Positions 7,852 to 16,481 of a stretch of 40,158 bases of DNA are shown here, piece after piece. The stretch comes from an uncultured Prevotellaceae bacterium. Lineage in GTDB: Bacteria > Bacteroidota > Bacteroidia > Bacteroidales > Bacteroidaceae. How positions within the stretch are numbered: the first letter of the stretch is position 1; every line of letters begins with the position of its first letter. The stretch lies in assembly GCA_902800185.1 (NCBI GenBank), contig CADCDK010000021.1, positions 1 through 40,158 of the forward strand, written 5' to 3'. A program made the translations under genes and the position numbers. The notes under the pieces were generated by a model. It had not been told where the DNA came from and did no database searches. It was given only the letters and a program-made list of their open reading frames with translations.

Positions 7852-7906
7852 TGACATGAATAGTGACAACTTGTCAGTTTAGCAAGTGTCACTTATGGGA
7901 AAAGAC

Positions 7907-8938
7907 TTACTGTTTGTCAGCCAACATCTGCTTGATCTGTGCTTCCAGTTCCTCGCAGAGCTCAGGATTGTCCTTCAGCAGCGACTTCACGGCATCGCGT
8001 CCCTGAGCAAGCTTGCTTCCCTGATAGGAGAACCATGAGCCACTCTTCTGGATGATGCCGAACTCAACGCCGAGGTCAATAATCTCGCCTATCTTCGAGA
8101 TTCCTTCACCAAACATGATGTCGAACTCAGCACGACGGAAGGGAGGAGCCACCTTGTTCTTGACCACCTTCACCTTGGTGAGGTTGCCCAGCACCTCCTC
8201 GCCGTCCTTGATGGGCGTAGATTTGCGGATGTCGATACGCACCGAGGCATAGAACTTCAATGCATTACCGCCAGTAGTGGTCTCTGGATTGCCGAACATG
8301 ATACCAATCTTCTCACGCAACTGGTTGATGAAGATGCAGGTGGTATTGGTCTTGGCGATGGTGGAGGTGAGCTTGCGCAGAGCCTGGCTCATCAGACGTG
8401 CCTGTAGTCCCACGGCAGAGTCGCCCATGTCTCCCTCAATCTCCTTCTTCGGTGTGAGGGCTGCCACAGAGTCAATGACAATGATGTCGATGGCACTGGA
8501 GCGAATCAGCTGGTCGGCAATCTCCAAAGCCTGCTCACCATTGTCGGGCTGTGAGATCAGGAGGTTGTCAACATCTACGCCCAACTTGCTTGCATAGAAG
8601 CGGTCGAAAGCATGCTCGGCATCGATGAACGCGGCAATACCCCCCTGCTTCTGTGCCTCGGCAATGGCATGGATGGCGAGCGTGGTCTTACCCGATGACT
8701 CGGGACCATAAATCTCAATGATACGTCCCTTGGGGTAGCCGCCCACACCCAGCGCGGCATCTAGACCGATGGAGCCCGTGGGAATCACGTCCACATTCTC
8801 GATGTGCTCGTCGCCAAGCTTCATGATACTTCCTTTTCCGAAGTCTTTTTCTATCTTCGACATGGCAGCCTGCAGTGCCTTTAGCTTCTCCGCCTGCGGA
8901 TTTACGGCTGCGCTTTCCTCAATTTCTTTTTTTGCCAT
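7907..8938 (-). CDS. recA: Recombinase RecA
   Basis: Forms filaments on single-stranded DNA, catalyses strand exchange in recombinational repair and, where a LexA system exists, triggers the SOS response. The 343-residue protein has the Walker [10 protein letters not shown] (78-86), the DNA-binding loop text of [18 protein letters not shown], and [19 protein letters not shown]. The C-terminus is short and acidic. The start MAKKEIEES lies 45 nt after the stop of the dehydrogenase gene, which suggests co-transcription. No LexA box was recognised upstream, so SOS control cannot be claimed. Confidence 0.98.
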   Translation of the reverse strand: MAKKEIEESAAVNPQAEKLKALQAAMSKIEKDFGKGSIMKLGDEHIENVDVIPTGSIGLDAALGVGGYPKGRIIEIYGPESSGKTTLAIHAIAEAQKQGGIAAFIDAEHAFDRFYASKLGVDVDNLLISQPDNGEQALEIADQLIRSSAIDIIVIDSVAALTPKKEIEGDMGDSAVGLQARLMSQALRKLTSTIAKTNTTCIFINQLREKIGIMFGNPETTTGGNALKFYASVRIDIRKSTPIKDGEEVLGNLTKVKVVKNKVAPPFRRAEFDIMFGEGISKIGEIIDLGVEFGIIQKSGSWFSYQGSKLAQGRDAVKSLLKDNPELCEELEAQIKQMLADKQ

Positions 8939-8983
8939 AGTAGTCTTTCTTATTTCGTTATGTCGTTATATCGTTGGTCGCTA

Positions 8984-10222
8984 TTAGAGCTCCAGATCAC
9001 CATCGTGGATCTCATGCCAGGGCAGTCCCTGCTGGTTCAGCTGTTCCATGAAGGGATCGGGATCGAACTCCTCGACATTGAACACGCCGGGCTTGCGCCA
9101 GAGTCCCTTACAGAACATCATCGCACCAATCATGGCAGGTACGCCCGTAGTGTATGAGACACCCTGCATGCCTGTCTCCAGATAGGCATCCTGGTGTTTG
9201 CAGTTGTTATATATATAATAGGTGTGTTCCTTCCCGTCGTTGCCGATGCCACGGATGCGACAGCCGATGGAGGTCTCGCCCTCATAGTTCTCACCGAGGT
9301 CCTGCGGGTTGGGCAGCACGGCCTTGAGGAACTGCAGGGGTACAATCTTCACCTTTGCCACGCCGGTTCCGTCAGCGAGGGGAGCCTCGTATTCCACCTC
9401 GTCAATACGGCTCATGCCGATATTTTGAATCACTTCGAGATGCTTCAGGTACTGCTGACCGAAGGTCATCCAGAAACGGGCACGCTTGATGGTAGGATAG
9501 TTGATGACGAGCGATTCTATCTCCTCATGGTGCAGCAGGTAGCTGTCGCGCGGCCCGATGTTAGGATAGTTCAGGTCCTTGTGTATCTCCAGGGGCTCCG
9601 TCTCCACCCATTTGCCGTTTTCCCAGTACAATCCCTTCTGTGTAATCTCGCGGATGTTGATCTCTGGGTTGAAGTTCGTGGCAAAAGCCTTGTGATGGTC
9701 TCCGGCATTGCAGTCCACGATGTCCAGATACTGTATTTCCTTGAAGTGATGCTTGGCGGCGTATGCGGTGAAGATACTCGTCACTCCCGGGTCGAAGCCA
9801 CAGCCCAGTATCGCTGTCAGCCCTGCCTCGCGGAAGCGGTCACGGTATGCCCACTGCCAGGAGTATTCGAAGTGTGCCTCGTCCTTAGGCTCGTAGTTGG
9901 CCGTGTCGAGGTAGTTGCAGCCACAAGCCAGACAAGCGTCCATGATGGTCAGATCTTGGTAGGGTAAGGCGAGGTTGATGACCAGCTCCGGCTTGTAGTC
10001 GCTGAAGAGCGCCTTCAGTTGCTCCACATCATCGGCATCCACCTGTGCCGTCTTGATGTCCATCTGGAATCCCTTGGCATGGATGTCGGCGACAATCTTG
10101 TCACATTTCTCCTTTCGCCGTGAGGCAATCATAAACTCCGTGAACACATCGGCATTCTGCGCAATCTTGAACGCAGCCACCGTAGCGACGCCACCGGCGC
10201 CAATCATTAGTACTCTGCTCAT
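8984..10222 (-). CDS. Saccharopine dehydrogenase-like (probable carboxynorspermidine/carboxyspermidine dehydrogenase)
   Basis: The N-terminus MSRVLMIGAGGVATVAAFKI is a Rossmann nucleotide-binding start; NYLDTANYEPKDEAHFEYSW and LGCGFDPGVTSIFTAYAAKH are typical of the dehydrogenase that makes carboxyspermidine or carboxynorspermidine from a diamine and aspartate semialdehyde with NADPH, the alternative spermidine route used in Bacteroidetes. The partner decarboxylase is not in this window. I chose the start at 10222 (412 residues) because the Rossmann fold begins there; the frame stays open to an ATG at 10375, which would add 51 residues. That extension holds DVFTDFMIA, an echo of DVFTEFMIA inside the enzyme. 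Cytoplasmic. Confidence 0.85.
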   Translation of the reverse strand: MSRVLMIGAGGVATVAAFKIAQNADVFTEFMIASRRKEKCDKIVADIHAKGFQMDIKTAQVDADDVEQLKALFSDYKPELVINLALPYQDLTIMDACLACGCNYLDTANYEPKDEAHFEYSWQWAYRDRFREAGLTAILGCGFDPGVTSIFTAYAAKHHFKEIQYLDIVDCNAGDHHKAFATNFNPEINIREITQKGLYWENGKWVETEPLEIHKDLNYPNIGPRDSYLLHHEEIESLVINYPTIKRARFWMTFGQQYLKHLEVIQNIGMSRIDEVEYEAPLADGTGVAKVKIVPLQFLKAVLPNPQDLGENYEGETSIGCRIRGIGNDGKEHTYYIYNNCKHQDAYLETGMQGVSYTTGVPAMIGAMMFCKGLWRKPGVFNVEEFDPDPFMEQLNQQGLPWHEIHDGDLEL

Positions 10223-10424
10223 TTTTCGTCTTTCTTCTATGATGATTTCTTGTTGATTCTGACTCTTCTGCATGGCAATCATGAAGTCCGTGAAGACATC
10301 CGACCGCTCGCCATCCTTGCGCTCGGCCACCGTCTCATCCCATCGATCCTTTTTCAGTTTATATTCCCTTGCCATCGCTTTTTCGTTTTATTTCATCACA
10401 GGCATTCCTATCCTTCTGTCACTC

Positions 10425-11027
10425 CTATCCTCCTTGTCCAATCTCTTCGCCCTTGATGCCCAGAGCCGCCATCAGCGAGTAGCCCAGAATCTCCTGTCGG
10501 AAGTTGCCGCCCTGTTTGGGTTCCATAGTGAAGACGGTGATGCGCTTGTCTTCTGTTTGTCCGTCCAATCGGCGGAGGGTCTCGCGGATGTCGTCGTAGA
10601 GCGTCCCGTCCTCGGCGTTGGGCACCACCATGACACGTTTCACGTCCTTCTGCGTGCAGATCGTCCCAAGAATGTCGAGGAAGAAGTCGTCGTGTCCCAC
10701 CATGTCCTCCACCGCCAGCGCACTGATGGCAAATTCCCCCAGGTGGTCTTTGAATGCCTTTCCGTCCAGCTCTTCCGTGAAATGGGCAGGCATGAAGTTC
10801 TCCATGCGTCTGTTGTCCTTGCCGTGGATGAGTACCACTTGTGTCTCTTCCTCACCCTCGCGCACCCCGCCGTCCAATGCCACGCAGTCAATCCAGCGTG
10901 CCAAGTCCGCTTGGGGAATGCGCCGCCCGATTATCCGCTCGAAGTTCACCGTCAGGTGAAACGCCACGCGGTCCACGTAGTCGGCATCGGCGATGATCAC
11001 GTTCCGAGCCTGTTGTTTCTTTTCCAT
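10425..11027 (-). CDS. Conserved protein of unknown function (DUF6621-like)
   Basis: A 200-residue soluble protein, MEKKQQARNVIIADADYVDRVAFHL at the start in the sense of separate segments, with ERIIGRRIPQADLARWIDC, a VVLIHGKDNRRMENF strand and VFTMEPKQGGNFRQEILGYS near the end. No signal peptide or membrane helix. I associate it with a Bacteroidales-restricted family of unknown function (possibly DUF6621). Its place ahead of the dehydrogenase and recA genes, about 50 nt before the longest form of the dehydrogenase, suggests one transcript. A -7 element sits only 7 nt before the start codon. Confidence 0.7.
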   Translation of the reverse strand: MEKKQQARNVIIADADYVDRVAFHLTVNFERIIGRRIPQADLARWIDCVALDGGVREGEEETQVVLIHGKDNRRMENFMPAHFTEELDGKAFKDHLGEFAISALAVEDMVGHDDFFLDILGTICTQKDVKRVMVVPNAEDGTLYDDIRETLRRLDGQTEDKRITVFTMEPKQGGNFRQEILGYSLMAALGIKGEEIGQGG

Positions 11028-11033
11028 ACAGCC

Positions 11034-11042
11034 GCAAAGTTA
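11034..11042 (-). promoter_or_regulatory. -7 element for the 11027 gene
   Basis: TAACTTTGC reads leftward and ends 6 nt before the ATG at 11027, with a TTTG about 21 nt upstream (11064-11067). Transcription would begin at or next to the start codon, so the mRNA may be leaderless. Confidence 0.5.
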
Positions 11043-11095
11043 GCAAAAACTTGGCAGAAAACACAAATAAACAAATGCTTTTTTGGAAAAACTTG

Positions 11096-14000
11096 CTAAT
11101 TTGCGGAGATGTTCTCCAGGAACTCGATTTCCACGATACGGAGCTCACTCTTTGTTTCCCCACCGTTTTTGGCTTTGAAGAGATCCAGCTCTCCTGCAGC
11201 AGGTTCGGCGACTTCCACGATACCGCCAAAAGCATCTTTGTCTTTTCCTGCACCTTTCAGGCGGATGGTGATTTCGTCAGACATGACACGTTTGGTGGGT
11301 GTCAGATGAACGTAGCCGAGACTACGCTCGGTCTCACCACTCCAGATGAGAGTGTTACCGGCATATATTTCAAGCGGATAGCTACGAAGCCGCCAGCCCG
11401 TGAGCTTCAGACAGATGTCATCAATGATCGTTTTCTTTTCGAGTTTGTAGGTAATCCAACCTGTGGAGAGGCGACCGTCGTTCTTCCACTCCGACAGCTC
11501 GTTGTCATCGAAACTGCGGGAAACGTGCTCACTGTCGTAGCCAGCCTTGGCAGAAACGATATTGATGCCACGAGCCCGACCCCTCGATTCCCGTGGGGAG
11601 GAGGGTGTTTCCCCTCGGTCTAACCTACCAGCTAACGTCAGCTGCGGGATGTAGGTCTCACTTTCCACTCTTTCACTTTTCACTTGAATCATCGCAGGAG
11701 TTATTCCCTCAGCGTAAGCAGAGAGGTGGATGTCACCTGCATGGGGAGTCGTACGGACAAGTACGCGATTGACACCGCATTCCACAGGGAGAGACATCGC
11801 ACCGACATAATTGTCAGAGACATTCTTCGTGGCAGCCGCATCAAGGAGTCCTTCGGGGCGGTTGCTGTCGGGACGTTGTAATGACGGGTTATTGCGGGTA
11901 GCAATGCCTCCAATCCATTTGCCTTCGCCCCAAAGAGTGAAATGTATCATACGGTCATCGAGCGGACAACGTCGTCCCTCTTTGTCGAGAACTTCCACTT
12001 GGAACAGCACCATATCGGCACCATCCGCTTTCGTTCCCTCGGGGTTCTCGATAGCAGTGAGCTTCAGCTGACGGGGTTCTCCAATGGTTTCCAGCTGATA
12101 GCGGCTGCCATCGGAAGCGACGGCTTCGAGTGTACCCGGCTCATAGGGAACATCATCGAAAGTGAAGAGATAGCGATAGCTCTGCCTTCCCCTTCCGAGT
12201 GAGCGACCATTCAAGAACAGCTCCACTTCATCAGCCGTAGAAACGACATACACAGGTTTGACGGTATTGGCAGGATAGTTCCAATGCCCTATAATATAGG
12301 TCTTGGCCTGCTCGTCGTCCACCCATCCTGTCCACATGACCTGATGCGCATAGAAAGCGTCCTTGGGTATTCGCATGGCATCCACCACGCCGCTGGTACG
12401 GTAGTTCGACTCGCCACGGTGATGGGTGTTGGTGTCGGAGAAGACAATCTTCACGCCTCCCGACGAGACACGAGTACCTGTGCCAGGACGCTCCCGCCAG
12501 TAGTCATACCAGCGGCGTACCATCTCAACGGCAAACTGGTCCATGTTGTGATTGTAGTCGGGGGCGGGCTGATGACGATAGAGCGGGCCGTCACCTTCTT
12601 TGTGATAGGGATAGCTCCATTCGTCCCAATACTTACGCAGTCCCTCGTCACGGCAATACTCCATCGCCCACATCGGGTGCTTCTTGCTCTTGTTGATATA
12701 CAGCATCTCACCGCCGTACTCCGCCTCGTCGATATCGAGCATCTCACGACTGCCGATGGCGCGTCCGCCGTGTGGGTCGTACTTGTCACGAATGGCTTTC
12801 ATCTCCAGCATGTGTTCGCGACTGATACTCTCGTTGCCGCTCTCATAGAAGAGGATGGAGGGGTTGTTCCGGTTGTAGATGATGGCATCGCGCATCAGTT
12901 CCGTGCGCTGAGCCCAACGAGGCCCCTCCACGTCTTTCTCAGCATCACCCGCCGGCATCGCCTGAATGAGTCCCACACGGTCACACGACTCCACGTCCTG
13001 CTTCCACGGTGTGACATGCATCCAGCGGACAAGATTCCCACCCGATTCGACCATCAGACCATTCGAGTAATCACTCAACCAAGCTGGGACGCTCAGCCCT
13101 ACACCCGGCCATTCGTTGGAGGTTCGCTGCGCATAGCCATGTACCATCAGGCAACGGTCATTGAGCCATATCTTGCCATCCTTGAACTCCGTCTTCCGAA
13201 ATCCCGTGCGGGTGACAACCCTGTCATCTTCGGCAGTCGCCGTCTCGAGCTTATCACGCAGATACGTCTCCACCGTGTAGAGATAACCATACCCCCATGA
13301 CCAGAAGTGAAGTCCCTGCACCTCTTTCACAGCCTTGGCAATGACGGTTTCCCCCGGCAGCAAGGTGTAGCGTTCGTTACCGTTGAATCCTGCTATCTTG
13401 TTGCCGTCTTTGTCTTTAAGCACGACGGTCAGAAAGAACGTCCTTTCGCAAGAGTCCTCATTCCTCACCTCGCTTTCCACGTGAACCACCGCCTTGTGGT
13501 TGGCGATGTCAAAGTCGGTAGCATAGACATAGGTTCCGGTCGTACCGAGGTTCGAATAGAGCGGCAGTGTCTGGTAGAGCTTTCCTGTCACGTGCAACCA
13601 TACATTCTTGGGGATTCCTCCATAGTTTGCGTTGAAATTCCTGTCGTTCCATTGATAGCGGCTGTCATGCTGACGCGAGCGATATGTCCAGCTATTGTCG
13701 CAGCGCACGGCCAATACGTTCTCACCCTCCTTGAGATACGGTGTCAGGTCGAACCCGCAAGCCATCACTCCGTTCTCACTGAATCCCAGATGATGTCCAT
13801 TCAGGTAGAAGTCGGCTCCCTGCCGCACGCCCTCGAACTCAATGAAGACTTTGGAAGCGCCCTCCACAGTCCCCGCGGGGGCCGTGAATGTCTTGCGGTA
13901 CCACGTAATGGTGTCCGTCAAATCCACGATGTCCTTGCGGAAAGCCTCGTCACCATTGAAGGCATAGGGCAGTGTCACTTGCTGCCAAACGTCCCCTTCT

Positions 14001-14137
14001 GTACCTTCTCCCGTAGGGGAGGCTATGTCGCCGATATGTAATTGCCAATCGGTATTGAAAAGCAGTTTCTGTCGTTCTACGGCCTGTATGCCTAAAGCCC
14101 ATGCCAACAACAGGTATAGTACCACGCGTCGTTTCAT
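11096..14137 (-). CDS. Glycoside hydrolase family 2 enzyme (beta-galactosidase-like), exported
   Basis: Signal peptide MKRRVVLYLLLAWALGIQA, then a GH2 sugar-binding domain (FYLNGHHLGFSENGVMACGFDL in part), an Ig-like domain and the TIM barrel. The acid/base glutamate is E436 in YNRNNPSILFYESGNES; E492 in MWAMEYCRDEG is a candidate nucleophile. The C-terminal part has a discoidin/NPCBM-like fold (SRSFDDNELSEW, WRLRSYPLEIY). It starts 3 nt after the PL11 stop, so the two are translated from one mRNA. Together they probably trim rhamnogalacturonan-I side chains and cut its backbone in the periplasm or outside. An Arg/Ser/Pro-rich insert near residues 862-878 (11567-11632) interrupts the domain boundary. 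Exact substrate not determinable here. Confidence 0.88.
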   Translation of the reverse strand: MKRRVVLYLLLAWALGIQAVERQKLLFNTDWQLHIGDIASPTGEGTEGDVWQQVTLPYAFNGDEAFRKDIVDLTDTITWYRKTFTAPAGTVEGASKVFIEFEGVRQGADFYLNGHHLGFSENGVMACGFDLTPYLKEGENVLAVRCDNSWTYRSRQHDSRYQWNDRNFNANYGGIPKNVWLHVTGKLYQTLPLYSNLGTTGTYVYATDFDIANHKAVVHVESEVRNEDSCERTFFLTVVLKDKDGNKIAGFNGNERYTLLPGETVIAKAVKEVQGLHFWSWGYGYLYTVETYLRDKLETATAEDDRVVTRTGFRKTEFKDGKIWLNDRCLMVHGYAQRTSNEWPGVGLSVPAWLSDYSNGLMVESGGNLVRWMHVTPWKQDVESCDRVGLIQAMPAGDAEKDVEGPRWAQRTELMRDAIIYNRNNPSILFYESGNESISREHMLEMKAIRDKYDPHGGRAIGSREMLDIDEAEYGGEMLYINKSKKHPMWAMEYCRDEGLRKYWDEWSYPYHKEGDGPLYRHQPAPDYNHNMDQFAVEMVRRWYDYWRERPGTGTRVSSGGVKIVFSDTNTHHRGESNYRTSGVVDAMRIPKDAFYAHQVMWTGWVDDEQAKTYIIGHWNYPANTVKPVYVVSTADEVELFLNGRSLGRGRQSYRYLFTFDDVPYEPGTLEAVASDGSRYQLETIGEPRQLKLTAIENPEGTKADGADMVLFQVEVLDKEGRRCPLDDRMIHFTLWGEGKWIGGIATRNNPSLQRPDSNRPEGLLDAAATKNVSDNYVGAMSLPVECGVNRVLVRTTPHAGDIHLSAYAEGITPAMIQVKSERVESETYIPQLTLAGRLDRGETPSSPRESRGRARGINIVSAKAGYDSEHVSRSFDDNELSEWKNDGRLSTGWITYKLEKKTIIDDICLKLTGWRLRSYPLEIYAGNTLIWSGETERSLGYVHLTPTKRVMSDEITIRLKGAGKDKDAFGGIVEVAEPAAGELDLFKAKNGGETKSELRIVEIEFLENISAN

Positions 14138-14140
14138 ACC

Positions 14141-16279
14141 TTATTTAATATATAGCTTTTTCCCATTTCTGATATATAGTCCGCACTTGGGATTCTGCAC
14201 GCGGCGACCACTCAAGTCATACACCGCGCCAGACGCACTATGAATCGTGCTTTCTGCCTGATGAACTGACTCAATGCCCGTCAATATCCCTTTGTTCTGC
14301 ACCGTCATGGCTTCTGCCCATGCTTCATCATCACTCTGCAGGTCGCTACCGAGATAGTAACCGGTGTTCGTAGGCTGGTTATAACCAATGTTCTCATTGA
14401 GGCAACTCATCCAATAGCAGTGATCGGTCATCAGCCAAGGAAACTTGTGGGTTGTGGGATACCAGGTAGAGAAAATCTTGATGTCTTGTAGGCGTGTGGC
14501 ATCAGGCAGGATGATCTCCTCGCGCCAATCGCCCACAAGGTCACCATACCATGCAGGATTGGATTTCGTTCCGTTGATGAAGGTTTCGGAATAACGATAC
14601 ATGGTGAAGGTGCGTCCGTACTTGGGACTCTGGATGATGTTATCCTCGATGAGCTGGCGCGAGAGATTGCCATCGAACCACACGGCCATGCCGCAACCGC
14701 CCTTCTGCCCCTTGGTATTGATGGTGGTCTCGGTGCCGTCCTGTAGGATGTAGTTACCCTGATAGTAGAAGAACTCACAGCCTGGGTATTCCGGGAAGAA
14801 ATCACCCACGAGACAGCGTCCCATGTCGTTATCGTTCGCTGCATCCTTTTTCCAGATGACACTGCCGTCACGGGCATCATGCAGTGCCACCATCGTTTTA
14901 CCAGACTCTAAGCAGTGGAACATTTGCAAGCCCTCACGCTCTGGCAAGAACTTGCCCACGTGATTGGCATCGCCATGTCCCAGACGGGTGCTCCAAAGGC
15001 CGATACCGTCATCATCCACAGCCATTGACCCGTACATCACCTCGTCCACGCCGTCACCGTCAAGGTCAGCCACATTCAGCGAGTGATTGCCCTGTGCGGC
15101 ATAGGTGCTGTACTTTTGCCCATCCTTGCCCGTATTACGGTCGTTGGTATCAAAACGCCATTTCTTGGACAGCTGTCCGTTGCGCCAGTCCCATGCTTCG
15201 ATGACACTGTGGGCATATACACCGCGGCCCAAAACAACGCTGGGAAGCCCCGTCTCGTCAAAGCATCCCACGCCGACACGGAACGAGCAGGCTCGTTTCC
15301 AATAGTCGTCACCCCATGAGCTACTGGTCTCTCGGTTGATGAAGTTGTCTCGGGCCAGTTCACGCCCTGTTTTACCATCTACGATACTGATAAACTCCGG
15401 ACCCGCCGAATTGTAGTGATCCACCCAACCGGGACTGCTACTGTTCAGGTTGCCCCACGTGCGGTAGTCTATCTTGCCATCGCCGTTGGTATCGGGAATC
15501 TCCTGACCATCACCAAAGACTGTTCCCTCGCAGGTACGGATAGCCATCTCTGCACAGCCATCACCGTCGAAGTCAGCAATAGCGAAACTCGAGGAGTTAC
15601 CAAGGATAATACCCGGTCCCCCTTTGATGCGCCATAGCAGCGTACCGTCCAGCTTGTAGGCATCCCAAATAACCGCCCAAATACAGTCCTGTTGTGAATA
15701 GCTGGCACCAGATCCGTCGCTTATGATATTGCCACTCGCATCCTTTACGCTTTGCAAGCGTTTCACAACAATCTCAAACTCACCGTCTCCGTCCAGGTCA
15801 CCTACGCTCACATCGTTGGCCGTATAAACGATTTTATCTGTGTTCTCATAGACATCCTTTGTATCGGCCAGCGGAATACTGATATAAGGTAGGCCGCCAC
15901 TCACCTGCTCCTTCTTCAGTGTGAACTTAGAAAGGGTCTCTGTGCTCCCTGTATAGGTCAGACGGTAGTGATTGTCGGCGGTCTTACTGGCCGAACCATC
16001 CTGACAGCAAGTCCGGTTCCTGATGTTCGAGGCAATCTTCCTCTCTGTACCCGTACCGATGGCGCGGTAAACATCGAAGCCCGTAGTGGCATCGTCACCC
16101 GGCAGCATGCGCCACGAAACAAGTACTTTGCCCGTATATTGTTGATAGTCGCCTAATGAGGCATCCTTATTGCCATTGATACTGGCCCATAGAGCACGGT
16201 CACCAAGGTTGTTCATTTGCGCTCTTCCCACGCCCGACAAAAGCAAGAAGACAACAAGCGTAAGTGTCCATCGTTTCAT
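14141..16279 (-). CDS. Rhamnogalacturonan lyase, polysaccharide lyase family 11
   Basis: Cuts the rhamnose-galacturonate backbone of rhamnogalacturonan-I by beta-elimination, with calcium. After the signal peptide MKRWTLTLVVFLLLSGVGRA comes a fibronectin-like N-terminal domain (GKVLVSWRMLPGDDATTGFD) and an eight-bladed propeller with repeated calcium loops: DLDGDGEFEIVV, DFDGDGCAEMAI, DTNGDGKIDYRT and DLDGDGVDEVMY. The C-terminus (VYDLSGRRVQ...GLYIRNGKKLYIK) resembles short type-9 sorting-like tails of Prevotella exported proteins. 712 residues. It is the first gene of the operon with the GH2 enzyme. A 5' fragment of a second PL11 gene survives at 23059-23227. Confidence 0.93.
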   Translation of the reverse strand: MKRWTLTLVVFLLLSGVGRAQMNNLGDRALWASINGNKDASLGDYQQYTGKVLVSWRMLPGDDATTGFDVYRAIGTGTERKIASNIRNRTCCQDGSASKTADNHYRLTYTGSTETLSKFTLKKEQVSGGLPYISIPLADTKDVYENTDKIVYTANDVSVGDLDGDGEFEIVVKRLQSVKDASGNIISDGSGASYSQQDCIWAVIWDAYKLDGTLLWRIKGGPGIILGNSSSFAIADFDGDGCAEMAIRTCEGTVFGDGQEIPDTNGDGKIDYRTWGNLNSSSPGWVDHYNSAGPEFISIVDGKTGRELARDNFINRETSSSWGDDYWKRACSFRVGVGCFDETGLPSVVLGRGVYAHSVIEAWDWRNGQLSKKWRFDTNDRNTGKDGQKYSTYAAQGNHSLNVADLDGDGVDEVMYGSMAVDDDGIGLWSTRLGHGDANHVGKFLPEREGLQMFHCLESGKTMVALHDARDGSVIWKKDAANDNDMGRCLVGDFFPEYPGCEFFYYQGNYILQDGTETTINTKGQKGGCGMAVWFDGNLSRQLIEDNIIQSPKYGRTFTMYRYSETFINGTKSNPAWYGDLVGDWREEIILPDATRLQDIKIFSTWYPTTHKFPWLMTDHCYWMSCLNENIGYNQPTNTGYYLGSDLQSDDEAWAEAMTVQNKGILTGIESVHQAESTIHSASGAVYDLSGRRVQNPKCGLYIRNGKKLYIK

Positions 16280-16282
16280 TTG

Positions 16283-16333
16283 TGAGTTTTTAAGTTTGTA
16301 AGTTTTTAAGTTTGTAAGTTTATAAGTTTGTGA
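16283..16333 (-). repeat. Tandem repeat in the PL11 leader
   Basis: The plus strand reads AAGTTTGTAAGTTTTTAAG over and over, about 16-17 bp per unit, between the PL11 start codon and its -7 element. The related leader at 23228-23268 lacks the array. Copy number could vary by slippage and alter leader length. Confidence 0.6.
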
Positions 16334-16350
16334 GAACTCAAGAACTTACT

Positions 16351-16359
16351 GCAAAGTTA
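16351..16359 (-). promoter_or_regulatory. -7 element of the PL11-GH2 operon
   Basis: TAACTTTGC on the minus strand, 72 nt before the PL11 start codon. The -33 region is TATT rather than TTTG, so help from an activator (for instance a hybrid two-component regulator, not present in the window) is plausible. The same block with CGAAATGTTTTAGA recurs at 23269-23292. Confidence 0.55.
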
Positions 16360-16419
16360 CGAAATGTTTTAGAAAAAGAATAGAAAAAGAGACCTTTTTA
16401 CAAAAAAACCTCAGAATTA

Positions 16420-16452
16420 TTTGCAAGATATTGGGATTTTACTTATTTTTGC
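16420..16452 (+). promoter_or_regulatory. Rightward promoter next to the left inverted repeat
   Basis: TTTG (16420-16423), 20-nt spacer, TATTTTTGC (16444-16452). The predicted start lies just before the palindrome at 16464. No clear gene follows on the plus strand; it reads into 16482-17109 and then against the recombinase gene. Confidence 0.55.
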
Positions 16453-16463
16453 AGCCGAAAAAC

Positions 16464-16481
16464 TATCTCTCCGCGAGAGAT
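16464..16481 (+). repeat. Near-palindrome TATCTCTCCGCGAGAGAT, left copy
   Basis: Seven-base arms ATCTCTC/GAGAGAT around a 3-base centre. An exact inverted 18-bp copy lies at 22383-22400. The pair encloses the recombinase and both lipoprotein genes. Could be a recombination site or an mRNA 5' hairpin. Confidence 0.6.

Noticed and set aside
12284-13300. 338-codon plus-strand frame inside the GH2 gene
   Set aside because: Shadow of a GC-rich coding region; the minus-strand frame has complete GH2 motifs.
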